In this document: positions 27,182 through 36,808 of the stretch, piece after piece | Numbering within the stretch: the stretch's first letter is position 1 | How the letters are laid out: the number at the start of each line of letters is the position of its first letter | The notes under the pieces: generated by a model | What the model saw: the letters and a program-made list of their open reading frames with translations, nothing else | What the model was told of the DNA's origin: nothing | The model's database searches: none | Source: Pontibacter coccineus | Lineage (GTDB): Bacteria; Bacteroidota; Bacteroidia; Cytophagales; Hymenobacteraceae | DNA: 64,000 nucleotides | Direction of reading: 5' to 3' | Assembly: GCF_030546575.1 (NCBI RefSeq) | Contig: NZ_JAUOTN010000010.1 | Coordinates: 124,001 to 188,000, forward strand | Made by a program: the position numbers and the translations under genes

Positions 27182-27623
27182 AGTGTTAGGGTTACAGGTG
27201 TAATTAATAATTAAAAGAAGGAAAAATGCTATTAATAAAAGCAGATATAAAGGTAATGGAGCTTTGCTCAAAGAGCTGAAAGGCAATCTCATGGAATAGA
27301 TTTTACATTTCGGGTGGACTACTAATATTTATATATTGCTTTTTGAAATTGTACTGAATTGTTATAAAAATGTTGTACTGATTTCAGAAATTTTATCAGC
27401 ACCTATTACCCTACTACAAACTTGATGAGTCCGCTATACTTAACAAGATGGATTTTAGAAACTTTTTAGCGGGCTGACGTTTATACAAAAGGCGGGACAG
27501 GATGTGCAGGTTAAAATATTATTAACTTAAGATATTCATGCGCTCCTAATTTCATTTTATTACATTATTTGCATAATTTCGCTCGTATAAGAGACACTAT
27601 CACGGACATAAAAAAATACAGGC
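27182..27623. other. AT-rich divergent intergenic region
   Basis: Between the T9SS gene and citrate synthase. A candidate promoter for gltA lies at 27550-27581. Nothing else recognised. Confidence 0.5.
27550..27581 (+). promoter_or_regulatory. candidate citrate synthase promoter
   Basis: TTTC at 27550-27553, a 20-base spacer, then TAATTTCG at 27574-27581. Each box has one mismatch to the Bacteroidota elements TTTG and TAnnTTTG, and the spacing is within the usual 19-21. Transcription would begin about 35 bases before the gltA ATG. Confidence 0.4.
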
Positions 27624-28910
27624 ATGTCAGAACACGCTGAAATAATTTTAGAAGGGAAGTCCTACAAGTTCCCGGTTGTAACGGGTACTGAGAATGAGAA
27701 AGCAATCGATATAGCTGCTTTGCGTTCAGAGTCAGGTTACATCACCCTGGACTCAGGTTATAAAAATACGGGTGCCACCAAAAGTGCCATCACTTTCCTG
27801 GACGGAGAGCAGGGCATTCTGCATTACAGAGGCTACCCGATCGAGCAACTGGCTGAGAAGTCAAACTTTGTTGAAGTGGCTTACCTGCTGATCTACGGTG
27901 CACTGCCAACCGCTCAGGAACTGGAGGACTTCAGTGGCAAGATCAAAATGCACACCCTCGTGAACGAGGACATGCGCAAGATTCTGGATGGCTTCCCGTC
28001 TACGGCACACCCAATGGGTATCCTTTCTGCCATGATCAGCTCCCTGACTGCTTTTTATCCGGAGTCGCTTAATCCAAACCAGTCAAAAGAAGAGGTGGAC
28101 CTGTCTATCATTCGTTTGATGGCCAAGATCTCTACCATAGCTGCCTGGTCTTATAAAAACTCTGTAGGGCATCCGGTTAACTACCCAAAAAACAAGCTGG
28201 ACTATTGCTCTAACTTCCTCCACATGATGTTCGCCTTCCCAACGGAAGACTACGAGATCAACCCGGTGGTTGTGGATGCGATCAACAAGCTGCTTATCCT
28301 GCACGCTGACCACGAGCAAAACTGCTCTACGTCTACCGTGCGTCTGGTAGGTTCTGCCAATGCCAGCCTCTACTCTTCTGTGTCTGCCGGCATTAGCGCT
28401 CTTTGGGGCCCGCTGCATGGTGGTGCTAACCAGGCTGTGATTGAAATGCTGGAGCAGATCAAAGCGGATGGTGGTGACTCGAAGAAATTCATCGCGAAAG
28501 CAAAAGACAAAGACGATCCGTTCCGCCTGATGGGCTTCGGTCACCGTGTTTACAAAAACTTCGACCCACGCGCCCGCATCATCAAGAAGGCTGCTGACGA
28601 GGTATTAACTGCCCTGGGCATCAACGACCCAATCCTGACCATCGCGATGGAACTGGAAGAAGCGGCGCTGAACGATCCGTATTTCGTGGAGCGTAAGCTA
28701 TACCCGAACGTAGACTTCTACTCAGGCATCATCTACCGTGCGCTCGGCATCCCAACCGATATGTTTACGGTAATGTTCGCCCTCGGTCGTCTGCCAGGCT
28801 GGATCGCACAATGGAAAGAAATGCGCGAGCAGAAAGAGCCAATCGGCCGTCCGCGTCAGATCTACACCGGCGAAACAGAGCGTAATTACGTGGATATCGA
28901 GAAGCGATAA
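27624..28910 (+). CDS. gltA: citrate synthase
   Basis: Condenses acetyl-CoA and oxaloacetate to citrate, entry of the TCA cycle. 428 residues is the normal size of the hexameric type II enzyme. The active-site residues are visible: the His of WGPLHGGANQAV, the His of MGFGHRVYKNFDPRA and the Asp of NVDFYSGI. FLDGEQGILHYRGYPIEQLAEKS is the N-terminal signature. It is monocistronic, bounded by a promoter-like site and a terminator. It has no AGGTATA motif over its whole length and uses few ATA codons, in line with a highly expressed gene. Confidence 0.97.
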   Translation: MSEHAEIILEGKSYKFPVVTGTENEKAIDIAALRSESGYITLDSGYKNTGATKSAITFLDGEQGILHYRGYPIEQLAEKSNFVEVAYLLIYGALPTAQELEDFSGKIKMHTLVNEDMRKILDGFPSTAHPMGILSAMISSLTAFYPESLNPNQSKEEVDLSIIRLMAKISTIAAWSYKNSVGHPVNYPKNKLDYCSNFLHMMFAFPTEDYEINPVVVDAINKLLILHADHEQNCSTSTVRLVGSANASLYSSVSAGISALWGPLHGGANQAVIEMLEQIKADGGDSKKFIAKAKDKDDPFRLMGFGHRVYKNFDPRARIIKKAADEVLTALGINDPILTIAMELEEAALNDPYFVERKLYPNVDFYSGIIYRALGIPTDMFTVMFALGRLPGWIAQWKEMREQKEPIGRPRQIYTGETERNYVDIEKR

Positions 28911-28927
28911 TCTGAGAATAACTGATA

Positions 28928-28966
28928 AAAAACGGCCCGTTGCTACACTGCAGCGGGCCGTTTTGT
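28928..28966 (+). terminator. terminator after citrate synthase
   Basis: Stem AAAACGGCCCG(TTGC) / (GCAG)CGGGCCGTTTT with a T-rich end. Confidence 0.85.
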
Positions 28967-29111
28967 TTTGTGTAGAGGCGCTGCTGGAAAGTATGACACT
29001 CATGGCGCGAACGTTCTCGCTCGTGTCTGCTATAGTGAGGCCTCTGGTCCAGGTCCAAGTGTAGGTGTAGGTATAGGTATAGCTTCAGCCTGACTTACCG
29101 TAAGCGAATCT

Positions 29112-29330
29112 GTTTCATTGCTTCGCCTGTGCGGCGGGCACTCACTTTTTTCCTTGATGAAAAAAGTAAGCAAAAAAGTCAAGACGCTTTTAAACTCGCT
29201 GACCGCTCAAACACAAAATCGTCAAAGGTGCACCTAGCTTAGGTGATCTGTTTCATAGCATCCGGGGCAAGTTAGCCTCGCTATAACTGCCAGTGGTCTG
29301 TGTGGTTCTTTTACAAGACTTATACCTCTG
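29112..29330 (-). repeat. dispersed repeat, copy B (inverted partner of 14595-14816)
   Basis: The reverse complement matches copy A over TGAGCGGTCAGCGAGTT, AAAAGCGTCTTGA, CATCAAGGAAAAAAGTGAG and GCCCGCCGCACAGGCGAAG, with weaker similarity upstream through the ACCACTGGCA segment to an AGGTATA motif. It is part of a 969-base gene-free block (28911-29879) that also holds the MITE-like element. Confidence 0.85.
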
Positions 29331-29376
29331 GATTGGCAGTTACAGATTCCCCGCATAGCTAGGGAGGGATTAGGGG

Positions 29377-29537
29377 CAATGCCGTCAACTTAAACGATGA
29401 AAAACTCAAGCTGTCATCTCGACGATAGGAGAGATCTGGATCCTTTTAAAATTTGCGCACTCATTCAGATTTATCCCAAAACGAGGGGCCCTACCCCCGG
29501 TCGAAACGACATAAAATTACTTAAGCTGACGGCATTG
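29377..29537. mobile_element. MITE-like element, 161 bp with 17-bp terminal inverted repeats
   Basis: Ends CAATGCCGTCAACTTAA (29377-29393) and TTAAGCTGACGGCATTG (29521-29537) are inverted repeats with one mismatch. Inside are a TGTCATCTCGAC word near the left end and its inverted relative GGTCGAAACGACAT near the right end, so the element is a nested imperfect palindrome. It encodes nothing. No target-site duplication is obvious. It may be mobilised in trans by an insertion sequence, or be a structural repeat. Confidence 0.5.
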
Positions 29538-29879
29538 GGAGTTATGGTGGTTGAGACCGGTATGGTATAGAAAGTTGCAATGAAGCTTATATCTGCAAGT
29601 TGGCAACGGCAAATTCCCATCTTGAGAGGGACAGGCTTGGGTCAATCGTACACGTGCATCCTGAAAATTCACAAATCCTGAAAACCCTGATTCAGACAAG
29701 CTATACCCGCAGACTACGCGGTGTGCACAGCTCACGCGAGTTTCTGGCGTTACATCCGTGGCTATACCTGTCTGGCAAAGGTCGAATGTAGACATACAGG
29801 TCTGGATGCCTGCCCTGATCGTTCTCGGGGAGACGTTGCGAGGTCTTCATCTGCAACGCAATTGCTCACCTCTTCCCTC

Positions 29880-31805
29880 CTACAGCACCCGCATTTCAAT
29901 GCGTCGGTTCTGGCTGCGGTTTTCGTCTGAGGTGTTTGGCTTGACCGGGCGATTCTCGCCGTGTCCGACTGAGGTGATGCGATCTTTGGGCACTTTGTTG
30001 CTGCGCAGGTAATCAGCTACGGAGCGGGCGCGGCGCTCGGAGAGCACCTTGTTATCAGCATCAGAACCTACATCATCTGTGTGGCCTGATATCTCGATCC
30101 TAATAGCAGGATTCTGCTGCATGAAAGTGATGAGCTTGTCTAACTCTGTCTTTGACTTGCGTTCCAGCTTATACTGCCCTGTGTCAAAGAAGAGGTTGTT
30201 GAGCACGATGGCAGCCCCGGATTTGACCGGTTTCAGGTATACGTCGAGCGCCACTGGGTCTAGTGACTTGCGGGAGGTGTAGTCAAAGCTCAGGCTGTTC
30301 ATCAGGAAACCAGGCGCTGACACATAAAGTGCGTACTGTTGTCCCTCGGAAAGCACAATCGTATACTCCCCTGACACCTTATCAGAGTTTACCTGCTGCA
30401 CCAAAGAGTCAGCGCTTACGTCGTAGAGTTGCACCACCGCAGCGAGCGGCTTTTTGGTATCAGCGTGGAATACGCGGCCCTGGGCATAGGTACTGGTTAC
30501 TTTGCTGCGCCAATTTTCCGGCACATCCAATTCGTAGAGCTGTATAGTAGCAGCGCCGGCTTCCGTCATTTCCTGGCGGGAGTAGTAGCCTTTTTTATTG
30601 TCGGCGGTGATGAAGAGCGAGCCTTCATCGGCGTGTGTGTTAAGCGGATAACCCATGTTTTCGGGTACGCTCCATTTACTTTTGTTGTCCTGTGTTGTCA
30701 TAAACACATCGAGGCCACCCATACCCAAGTGTCCGTCGCTCACAAAATAGAGTGTGCTCCCACTCACGTGGATAAAGGGTGCCATGTCGCGGCCTTTGGA
30801 GTTCACGGTTTCGCCCATGTTCTCAGGCTTCTGCCACGAGCCGTCTTCATTCAGCCTGGTCATCCAAATGTCTTCTTTGCCTATACCTCCCGGCCGGGTG
30901 GAAGTGAAGTATAAGGTGCGCCCATCTGCAGAAAGGCTGGGCTGTGAGTCCCATGCTTTGGAGTTCACGACTGTGCCCATGTTCTTGGGTTTACTCCACT
31001 CATCGCCGCTTCTGAAAGAAATGTACAGATCGCAATCGCCCTGGCTGTCGGAGCGGTTGCAGGAAGTGAACACGATTGTTTTGCCGTCTCCGGAGATGGT
31101 GGCGGCTCCTTCGTTGGCAGTGGTGTTGATGGAAGGCGAAATAGAGCTCGGCGGGCTCCATTGGTTGTCGCGGTACTGGCTGACGAAGATGTTTTCGTCC
31201 TGGTCGGGACGGTGGCCCGCACGCGCTGTAAAGATCAGGTGACGCTGGTCAGCAGTAGTGGATGGAAAGTATTGCAGCTCAAAGCGGTTGACGTTGTTGG
31301 GTAGTCTGACCGGGTTAAAGCTCACAGGCTTTGTCATCGCCTCGGCAGCAAACTCAGCGGACTGGATCTGCTGACGGGCAAAGTCTGTCATGCGGCCATT
31401 ACGGGGTTTGCCGCGCAGGAAAAGCTCGAAGTTTTTGCGGGCGTTTTCGTAGTCGCCCCGTTCAAAGTACAGGTCTGCCAGGTCGAAGTAGCTGTTCATC
31501 AGACCAGCGTTAAAAGGCTTCAGAGTCAAGCCTTTCTGCAGGTTTTCAAACACTTCCGGCTTATTGCCCATGGCCCGGTGCAGGCTCGCGATTTTCAGGT
31601 AGGCATCCGCATACTTGGGGTCACGTTCAATGGCCTCGTCCAGGTATGCGAGCGCTTTGTCGAAGTCTCGTGCCTGGGCTGCTTCTTCCGCTTTGTAGTA
31701 AAGTGTTACTGCTTTTCTGGAATTGGAGGCGGGTCTGCCCTGCGCCAGGCAAGCGGTCGCTATACTTAAGGTAATCAGAGTCAGAAGAAGCAGTGGCTTA
31801 AGCAT
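29880..31805 (-). CDS. OmpA family protein with TPR and PD40 repeats (641 aa)
   Basis: Signal peptide MLKPLLLLTLITLSIATACLAQ. Residues about 25-150 are TPR repeats (ALAYLDEAIERDPKYADAYLKIASLHRAMGN). Residues about 185-415 are PD40/WD40-like propeller repeats (ISGDGKTIVFTSCNR, LSADGRTLYFTSTRPGG, IHVSGSTLYFVSDGHLGMGGLDVF). A carboxypeptidase-regulatory-like module follows (GRVFHADTKKPLAAVVQLYD). The C-terminal OmpA domain (ISGHTDDVGSDADNKVLSERRARSVADYL and NRRIEMRVL) binds peptidoglycan. It sits 6 bases after queE stops, as the second gene of that transcript. Similar proteins accompany T9SS and PorE-type components. Confidence 0.92.
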   Translation of the reverse strand: MLKPLLLLTLITLSIATACLAQGRPASNSRKAVTLYYKAEEAAQARDFDKALAYLDEAIERDPKYADAYLKIASLHRAMGNKPEVFENLQKGLTLKPFNAGLMNSYFDLADLYFERGDYENARKNFELFLRGKPRNGRMTDFARQQIQSAEFAAEAMTKPVSFNPVRLPNNVNRFELQYFPSTTADQRHLIFTARAGHRPDQDENIFVSQYRDNQWSPPSSISPSINTTANEGAATISGDGKTIVFTSCNRSDSQGDCDLYISFRSGDEWSKPKNMGTVVNSKAWDSQPSLSADGRTLYFTSTRPGGIGKEDIWMTRLNEDGSWQKPENMGETVNSKGRDMAPFIHVSGSTLYFVSDGHLGMGGLDVFMTTQDNKSKWSVPENMGYPLNTHADEGSLFITADNKKGYYSRQEMTEAGAATIQLYELDVPENWRSKVTSTYAQGRVFHADTKKPLAAVVQLYDVSADSLVQQVNSDKVSGEYTIVLSEGQQYALYVSAPGFLMNSLSFDYTSRKSLDPVALDVYLKPVKSGAAIVLNNLFFDTGQYKLERKSKTELDKLITFMQQNPAIRIEISGHTDDVGSDADNKVLSERRARSVADYLRSNKVPKDRITSVGHGENRPVKPNTSDENRSQNRRIEMRVL

Positions 31806-31811
31806 AGCTTG

Positions 31812-32495
31812 TTACGGGATATCCATGTACTTGTGTGTCTGCAAGGACACACGCCATTGGGGGTTGTTTTTAACGTATTCAACAATCAGCGGCATAAGTT
31901 GCCCGGCCTTGCTCCACTCTGGTTGCAGGAATAACTTACAGCCAGCTCCTACCCTTGCCGCATGCTCTTCTGCCCAGGCAAAATCCGATTTGTTAAATAT
32001 AATGACTTTTAGCTCATCTGCAAAAGGATAGACAGAAGCATCGGGCGCCTTGAATTTTTTAGGAGACAAACACACCCAATCCCAGTGGCCGCTCAGAGGG
32101 TAAGCCCCGGAAGTTTCGATCATGGTGCGTATACCTGCCTCCTGCAATCCGGCTGTTAGCGGGTGGAGATTGTACAGCAAAGGTTCGCCTCCTGTTACTA
32201 CGACGGTTTTGCCCGGAAAGGTTTTGGCGGTATCCACGATCTCAGGCACAGGCGTGAGCGGATGCAGTTCAGCATCCCAGCTCTCCTTTACATCGCACCA
32301 GTGGCAGCCCACATCGCAGCCTCCCAGCCTGATAAAGTAAGCTGCCGTGCCGGTATTGCCACCCTCTCCCTGAATGGTATAAAAAGCCTCCATCAACGGA
32401 AGTTCACTGCCATCTTTGGGCACCGTATGTATCGAGGCGGTCTTGTATGCTTTTGTATTTTCCAATTCTGTATTCCATCGGCTATACCTGAACAT
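31812..32495 (-). CDS. queE: 7-carboxy-7-deazaguanine synthase (radical SAM)
   Basis: Converts 6-carboxy-tetrahydropterin to 7-carboxy-7-deazaguanine in queuosine/preQ0 synthesis. The radical SAM cluster motif is Cys60-x3-Cys64-x2-Cys67 in GGCDVGCHWCD. MEAFYTIQGEG precedes it and VVVTGGEPLLYNL follows. CLSPKKFKAPD and ELKVIIFNKSDF are typical of the Bacteroidota form. The first 34 residues are not well conserved; translation might start later. Other que genes are not in this window. The downstream OmpA gene overlaps its transcript closely. An AGGTATA motif pair flanks the start codon. Confidence 0.92.
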   Translation of the reverse strand: MFRYSRWNTELENTKAYKTASIHTVPKDGSELPLMEAFYTIQGEGGNTGTAAYFIRLGGCDVGCHWCDVKESWDAELHPLTPVPEIVDTAKTFPGKTVVVTGGEPLLYNLHPLTAGLQEAGIRTMIETSGAYPLSGHWDWVCLSPKKFKAPDASVYPFADELKVIIFNKSDFAWAEEHAARVGAGCKLFLQPEWSKAGQLMPLIVEYVKNNPQWRVSLQTHKYMDIP

Positions 32496-32600
32496 TCAGG
32501 TATAGACCTTCATTAAATTAAATTTCGGCTAAGCCTGTCCATTCTATAACCTATCCGAACTTGCAAAGTTAGTTAAAAAAGCAACAAGGTAGAGATCAAC

Positions 32601-33118
32601 TTATGTTCCGCTATACCTGAGCGGAACATAAATTTCTGTCATCTGGCTGTTGTAGGGACAGGTCGCGACCTGTCCGAATCGTGCACAAGCATTAGCGGAG
32701 TGGATGCAGAGGTAGTGCAGACTAATTCAGGGAATATATGAAAAAGCTCTTTCGTGCATAAATGTCCCAAAGCTACCTGCTGATGATTTCGACATCGGCG
32801 CGAGCAGGTATACTAAACGCTCTTTCGGACATCCGTGTCCGAAAGCTATCTGTTGGGGATGTCCACATCCCCGCAAGCCGATCTTGCCAGCTCTTCGGGA
32901 TTTATCAATCCCGAACCAAAGAGGGCCTCCCCCCCACTTTCGGGGATTTCCTAATTCCCATGTTTGGGTTCGCCTTCAGGTATAGGGGACATGGATGTCC
33001 TAAAGAGCGCTCAGGAGCGCGCCGGTTGGCTACCTCCTAATGTGCTTATGCCAGCCGGGAGACCCTTCACAGTTGAGAACTGTCAACCTCCTTTTGATTC
33101 AGATACAGATCTATCTGA
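32601..33118. repeat. array of short hairpins with different arms
   Basis: In gene-free DNA (32496-33262) at least seven small inverted repeats follow each other, each with its own sequence. Examples are TTATGTTCCGC/GCGGAACATAA (32601-32631), GGACAGGTCGCGACCTGTCC (32656-32675), CTTTCGGACA/TGTCCGAAAG (32822-32845), GGGGATGT/ACATCCCC (32855-32872), TTCGGGATT/AATCCCGAA (32894-32915), GGACAT/ATGTCC (32987-33000), ACAGTT/AACTGT (33069-33083) and TCAGATA/TATCTGA (33099-33118). Loops are 0-9 bases. The ORFs across it look spurious. It is not a CRISPR: neither arms nor spacing are constant. Confidence 0.7.
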
Positions 33119-33198
33119 GCCAGCTTTACGACCATTTGAAAGCTTCCATGGGGCAGTTCACAATATGTTCATAGGCAGCGAACAACTGAATCAAATTT

Positions 33199-33238
33199 AA
33201 AAAGGCTCCTACCTGTTTTAGAGAGGTAGGAGCCTTTT
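33199..33238. terminator. terminator downstream of folD
   Basis: 15-bp stem AAAAGGCTCCTACCT / AGGTAGGAGCCTTTT with a 9-base loop, T-runs on both sides. It ends the leftward folD transcript. Confidence 0.85.
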
Positions 33239-33262
33239 AGAATAATAGGGGCAAGAGACAGG

Positions 33263-34144
33263 TTACGCGTATACCTCTTTTCTCGCCGCTCGCAATGTGT
33301 TCTTTAGCAGCATGGCAATGGTCAGCGGACCAACCCCACCTGGAACCGGCGTAATGTAGCTGCATTTTGGTGCCACGTTGTCAAAATCTACGTCGCCACG
33401 CAGCCTGTAGCCGGACTTGCGGGTAGGGTCCGGTACACGGGTTGTGCCCACGTCGATCACCACAGCGCCTTCTTTTACCATATCGGCAGTTATTAATCCT
33501 GGCAGGCCAACAGCGGCAATAATGATATCAGCCTGACGGGTGTGGTAGGCCAGGTCGTAGGTGTTGCGGTGGCAGAGCGTAACAGTAGCATTTCCCGGAT
33601 AAGCGGCCTTGGCCATCAGGATGCTCATCGGAGAGCCCACGATGTTGCTGCGGCCGATCACCACGCAGTGTCTGCCGTTTGTTTCGATGCCGTAGCGCTC
33701 GATCAATTGCAGGATGCCATAAGGAGTGGCAGGCAGGAAAGAAGTCAGACCGGCTACCATACGGCCCACGTTTGCCGGATGGAAACCATCCACGTCTTTT
33801 TTCGGGTCTACCGCTTCCAGTACTTTCTGCGTGTTGATGTGCTTTGGCAGCGGTAACTGCACAATAAAACCGTCCACCTCTTCGCTCTCGTTCAGCTCCT
33901 TTATTTTGCTAAGCAGTTCTTCCTCGGTTACATCGTCTTCATAACGCACCAGTGTAGAGCCGAAGCCTACGCGTTCACAGGCCAGCACCTTATTGTTCAC
34001 GTACGTAACAGACCCACCGTCATTGCCTACCAGTATCGCCGCCAGGTGCGGCACCTTGCCTCCATTGGCTTTAATTTCGGCAACTTCAGCAGCAATCTCT
34101 TGCTGAATGGTTTCAGATGTTTTTTTACCGTCGAGGAGAATCAT
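33263..34144 (-). CDS. folD: bifunctional methylenetetrahydrofolate dehydrogenase/cyclohydrolase
   Basis: Interconverts 5,10-methylene-THF and 10-formyl-THF with NADP(H), supplying one-carbon units. 293 residues is standard. Seen motifs: [26 protein letters not shown] (the Lys of VNNK is catalytic), [46 protein letters not shown] (Rossmann) and the signature [19 protein letters not shown]. It starts ATG at 34142-34144. The CYTH gene lies 36 bases upstream on the same strand and may be cotranscribed. Confidence 0.97.
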   Translation of the reverse strand: MILLDGKKTSETIQQEIAAEVAEIKANGGKVPHLAAILVGNDGGSVTYVNNKVLACERVGFGSTLVRYEDDVTEEELLSKIKELNESEEVDGFIVQLPLPKHINTQKVLEAVDPKKDVDGFHPANVGRMVAGLTSFLPATPYGILQLIERYGIETNGRHCVVIGRSNIVGSPMSILMAKAAYPGNATVTLCHRNTYDLAYHTRQADIIIAAVGLPGLITADMVKEGAVVIDVGTTRVPDPTRKSGYRLRGDVDFDNVAPKCSYITPVPGGVGPLTIAMLLKNTLRAARKEVYA

Positions 34145-34180
34145 GTTTTTTGTTAAAAATTATAAGTTGATTGTTCTGAA

Positions 34181-34681
34181 TTATAAGTCGACATAAGAGT
34201 CGTTTATCAGGTCTTCATCGGCGATCTGCAGCAGCTCTTTATAGTAGCCGCATTGCTGTCGCAGCACATCCATACCTAACGAACCCTCCAGGTCTATGGC
34301 TTCGATCTCTATAAAGTGCCCCGCCCCTTCCAGGTGATCGATGTGAAATTTCACATTGTCAATAAAGAAGATCTTGCGAAATTTCTTTACCTGTGCCAGG
34401 GTCTGTTTGCCATCGCAAATCTGCGCAACAGTGGTCGGGCTGGGATTCTTCAGGTATAGCAACACTTCAGTCTTTTGCACGCCTCCACTGATTTCCCGCC
34501 TGTAGTGCATCAGCACATTTTCAATATTGCCTTGCCGATGCTTGAGCTTGCCTGTCTCGGTTTCATAAAAAGTGTCTGTCTGCACGTCGAGGCCTACATA
34601 TTCAGCCTTGTGTTGCAGCAATATATTGGCTGCAACAGAGGGATCGGTACAGTGGGCTTTTATCGTGATGTCAGTGTACAA
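34181..34681 (-). CDS. CYTH domain protein (class IV adenylate cyclase-like, 166 aa)
   Basis: The family begins at the codon TTG 34679-34681, giving YTDITIKAHCTDPSVAANILL; the ATG frame 40 residues upstream has no family match and is probably not translated. Conserved parts are DVQTDTFYETETGKLKHRQGNIENVLMHYRRE, FRKIFFIDNVKFHIDHLEGAGHFIEIEA. These are the substrate-lining strands of the CYTH tunnel, which binds triphosphates with divalent metal. The group includes adenylate cyclases and thiamine triphosphatases; which activity applies cannot be told. It lies between lepA and folD, all leftward. Confidence 0.82.
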   Translation of the reverse strand: MYTDITIKAHCTDPSVAANILLQHKAEYVGLDVQTDTFYETETGKLKHRQGNIENVLMHYRREISGGVQKTEVLLYLKNPSPTTVAQICDGKQTLAQVKKFRKIFFIDNVKFHIDHLEGAGHFIEIEAIDLEGSLGMDVLRQQCGYYKELLQIADEDLINDSYVDL

Positions 34682-34796
34682 TTCGTCCGTAAATTTTAGT
34701 CGAACAAGGACTATGTGGCGGAGCACGAAAAGGACTAGTTCAAATATGTGTCCTTTATCCTTCGTCAAAAACTTCCTTTGCCAGGGAAATATAAGC

Positions 34797-34834
34797 GACA
34801 AGCCCCGGCGTGCAGGGGCACGTCGGGGCTTGTC
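34797..34834. terminator. hairpin between lepA and the CYTH gene
   Basis: Stem GACAAGCCCCG / CGGGGCTTGTC, with an inner GCGTGC/GCACGT stem. It probably attenuates or ends the leftward lepA transcript. The T-run is weak on that strand. Confidence 0.6.
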
Positions 34835-34838
34835 TTTG

Positions 34839-36623
34839 TTAGTCGAGCTTGAGCACAGCTAAGAAGGCTTCTTGCGGGATCTCCACGTTGCCTACCTGGC
34901 GCATGCGTTTCTTTCCTTTCTTCTGTTTCTCGAGGAGCTTGCGTTTACGCGAAATGTCACCGCCGTAGCATTTGGCCAGTACGTTTTTGCGCAGGGCCTT
35001 CACCGTTTCACGGGCGATGATCTTCTGCCCGATTGCCGCCTGTATGGCGATCTCGAACATCTGGCGCGGCAGCAGCTCACGGAGCTTCTCGCACAGGCGC
35101 TTGCCCCAATCGTAGGCTTTGTCGCGGTGCACGATGGCACTCAGGGCATCCACCTTCTCACCGTTCAGCATCACGTCCAGCTTCACCATGTTCGACTGAC
35201 GGAAACCAATCAGCTCGTAGTCAAGCGAGGCGTAGCCCCTGGAAATGGTCTTCAGTTTATCAAAAAAGTCGAATACGATCTCAGCAAGCGGCATTTCAAA
35301 CGAAAGCTCCACACGGTCGCTAGTCAGGTATGTCTGGTTTTTCAGAACACCGCGCTTGTCCATACACAGCGTAATGATCGGGCCTACATACTCCGCCTTT
35401 GAGATGATCTGCGCTTTGATAAACGGCTCCTCGATGCGGTCGATATAGTTGGGCTCCGGCATTTCGGAAGGTGCGTTTACCTTCAGCAGCTCACCTTTGG
35501 TAGAATAGGCATGGAACTGCACCGACGGAACGGTCGTGATCACCGTCATATCGAACTCGCGCTCCAGACGCTCCTGCACGATTTCCATGTGCAGCATACC
35601 CAGGAAGCCGCAACGGAAACCAAAGCCAAGGGCGGCGGATGTCTCCGGCTCCCATACCAGCGAAGCATCGTTCAGCTGCAGCTTCTCCATGGAGTTGCGC
35701 AGCTCTTCGTACTCGCTCGTCTCTACCGGGTAGATACCGGCAAATACCATCGGTTTCACATCTTCGAAGCCCTGTATACCTACAGCGGGACGATCGACGT
35801 GCGTGATGGTATCGCCTACTTTTACCTCTTTCGCGTTCTTTATACCGGAGATCAGGTAGCCCACGTTACCGGCAGCCATCTCCTGGCGCGGCTCCTGGTT
35901 CAGTCTCAGCACACCAATCTCGTCGGCTTCATAGGTTTTGCCGGTGTTGATGAACTTTACCTTCTCCCCTTTTTTAAGGGTTCCGTTGTAAATTCTGAAG
36001 TATACCTCAATGCCTCTGTAGGAGTTGAAAACCGAGTCAAAGATAAGTGCCTGCAGTGGAGCGGCCGGATCACCCTTCGGAGCCGGAATACGATCACAGA
36101 TGGCATTCAGGATATTTTCGATACCGATACCAGATTTGCCGGAAGCCAGGATAATGTCTTCTTTGTCACACCCAATCAGGTCGATGATCTGGTCGCTAAC
36201 CTCCTCGGGCATAGCGTGCGGCAGGTCAATCTTGTTCAGCACCGGTATGATTTCCAGGTCAGAACCGATGGCCAGGTATAGGTTGGAGATCGTCTGCGCC
36301 TCTATTCCTTGTGAAGAGTCCACGATCAACAGTGCACCCTCGCAGGCGGCAATGGAACGGGATACTTCATAAGAGAAGTCAACGTGGCCTGGCGTATCGA
36401 TCAGGTTCAACACATATTCCTCTCCTTTGTATCGGTAGTTCATCTGGATGGCGTGGCTCTTGATGGTAATGCCGCGCTCACGCTCCAGATCCATGTTGTC
36501 GAGCAGCTGGTTTTGCATTTCACGCTCTGCCACCGTAGAAGTAAACTCTAACAGGCGGTCAGCCAGGGTACTTTTACCATGGTCGATGTGGGCGATGATG
36601 CAGAAATTGCGAATGTTCTTCAT
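34839..36623 (-). CDS. lepA: translation elongation factor 4
   Basis: A ribosomal GTPase that back-translocates or remodels stalled ribosomes. 594 residues is the usual length. The G1 loop [15 protein letters not shown] is near residue 10, [16 protein letters not shown] is G3, and NKIDLPHA is G4. The C-terminal domain carries [28 protein letters not shown], unique to LepA. Upstream (36624-36808) is a divergent region toward the PAS-LuxR gene. No defect seen. The gene order lepA-CYTH-folD is a plausible leftward transcript. Confidence 0.97.
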   Translation of the reverse strand: MKNIRNFCIIAHIDHGKSTLADRLLEFTSTVAEREMQNQLLDNMDLERERGITIKSHAIQMNYRYKGEEYVLNLIDTPGHVDFSYEVSRSIAACEGALLIVDSSQGIEAQTISNLYLAIGSDLEIIPVLNKIDLPHAMPEEVSDQIIDLIGCDKEDIILASGKSGIGIENILNAICDRIPAPKGDPAAPLQALIFDSVFNSYRGIEVYFRIYNGTLKKGEKVKFINTGKTYEADEIGVLRLNQEPRQEMAAGNVGYLISGIKNAKEVKVGDTITHVDRPAVGIQGFEDVKPMVFAGIYPVETSEYEELRNSMEKLQLNDASLVWEPETSAALGFGFRCGFLGMLHMEIVQERLEREFDMTVITTVPSVQFHAYSTKGELLKVNAPSEMPEPNYIDRIEEPFIKAQIISKAEYVGPIITLCMDKRGVLKNQTYLTSDRVELSFEMPLAEIVFDFFDKLKTISRGYASLDYELIGFRQSNMVKLDVMLNGEKVDALSAIVHRDKAYDWGKRLCEKLRELLPRQMFEIAIQAAIGQKIIARETVKALRKNVLAKCYGGDISRKRKLLEKQKKGKKRMRQVGNVEIPQEAFLAVLKLD

Positions 36624-36808
36624 AAATAGTAATTACGAAAAACAAAGTTAAGAAGAATGTAGGTTTGTTGCTGTATTCCGCCTAAAATGATTTTTTGTTT
36701 GCCGCAATCGTCGGGCTGCACTTATGAATTAGGTATGCTAACTATTTCATTTTCCGCATATTCCTTATAACTTTAGTTTCTTGTATAAACCCGCTCTTCC
36801 TATACCTT

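Noticed and set aside
32601..33118. CRISPR array
   Set aside because: Repeated units differ in sequence and spacing; no constant repeat and no cas gene nearby.
32762..33200. Two ORFs of 92 and 78 aa
   Set aside because: They run through the hairpin array; their composition reflects palindromes rather than protein.
34682..34801. N-terminal extension of the CYTH protein
   Set aside because: The 40 extra residues have no CYTH similarity and are hydrophobic by chance; TTG 34681 starts the family.
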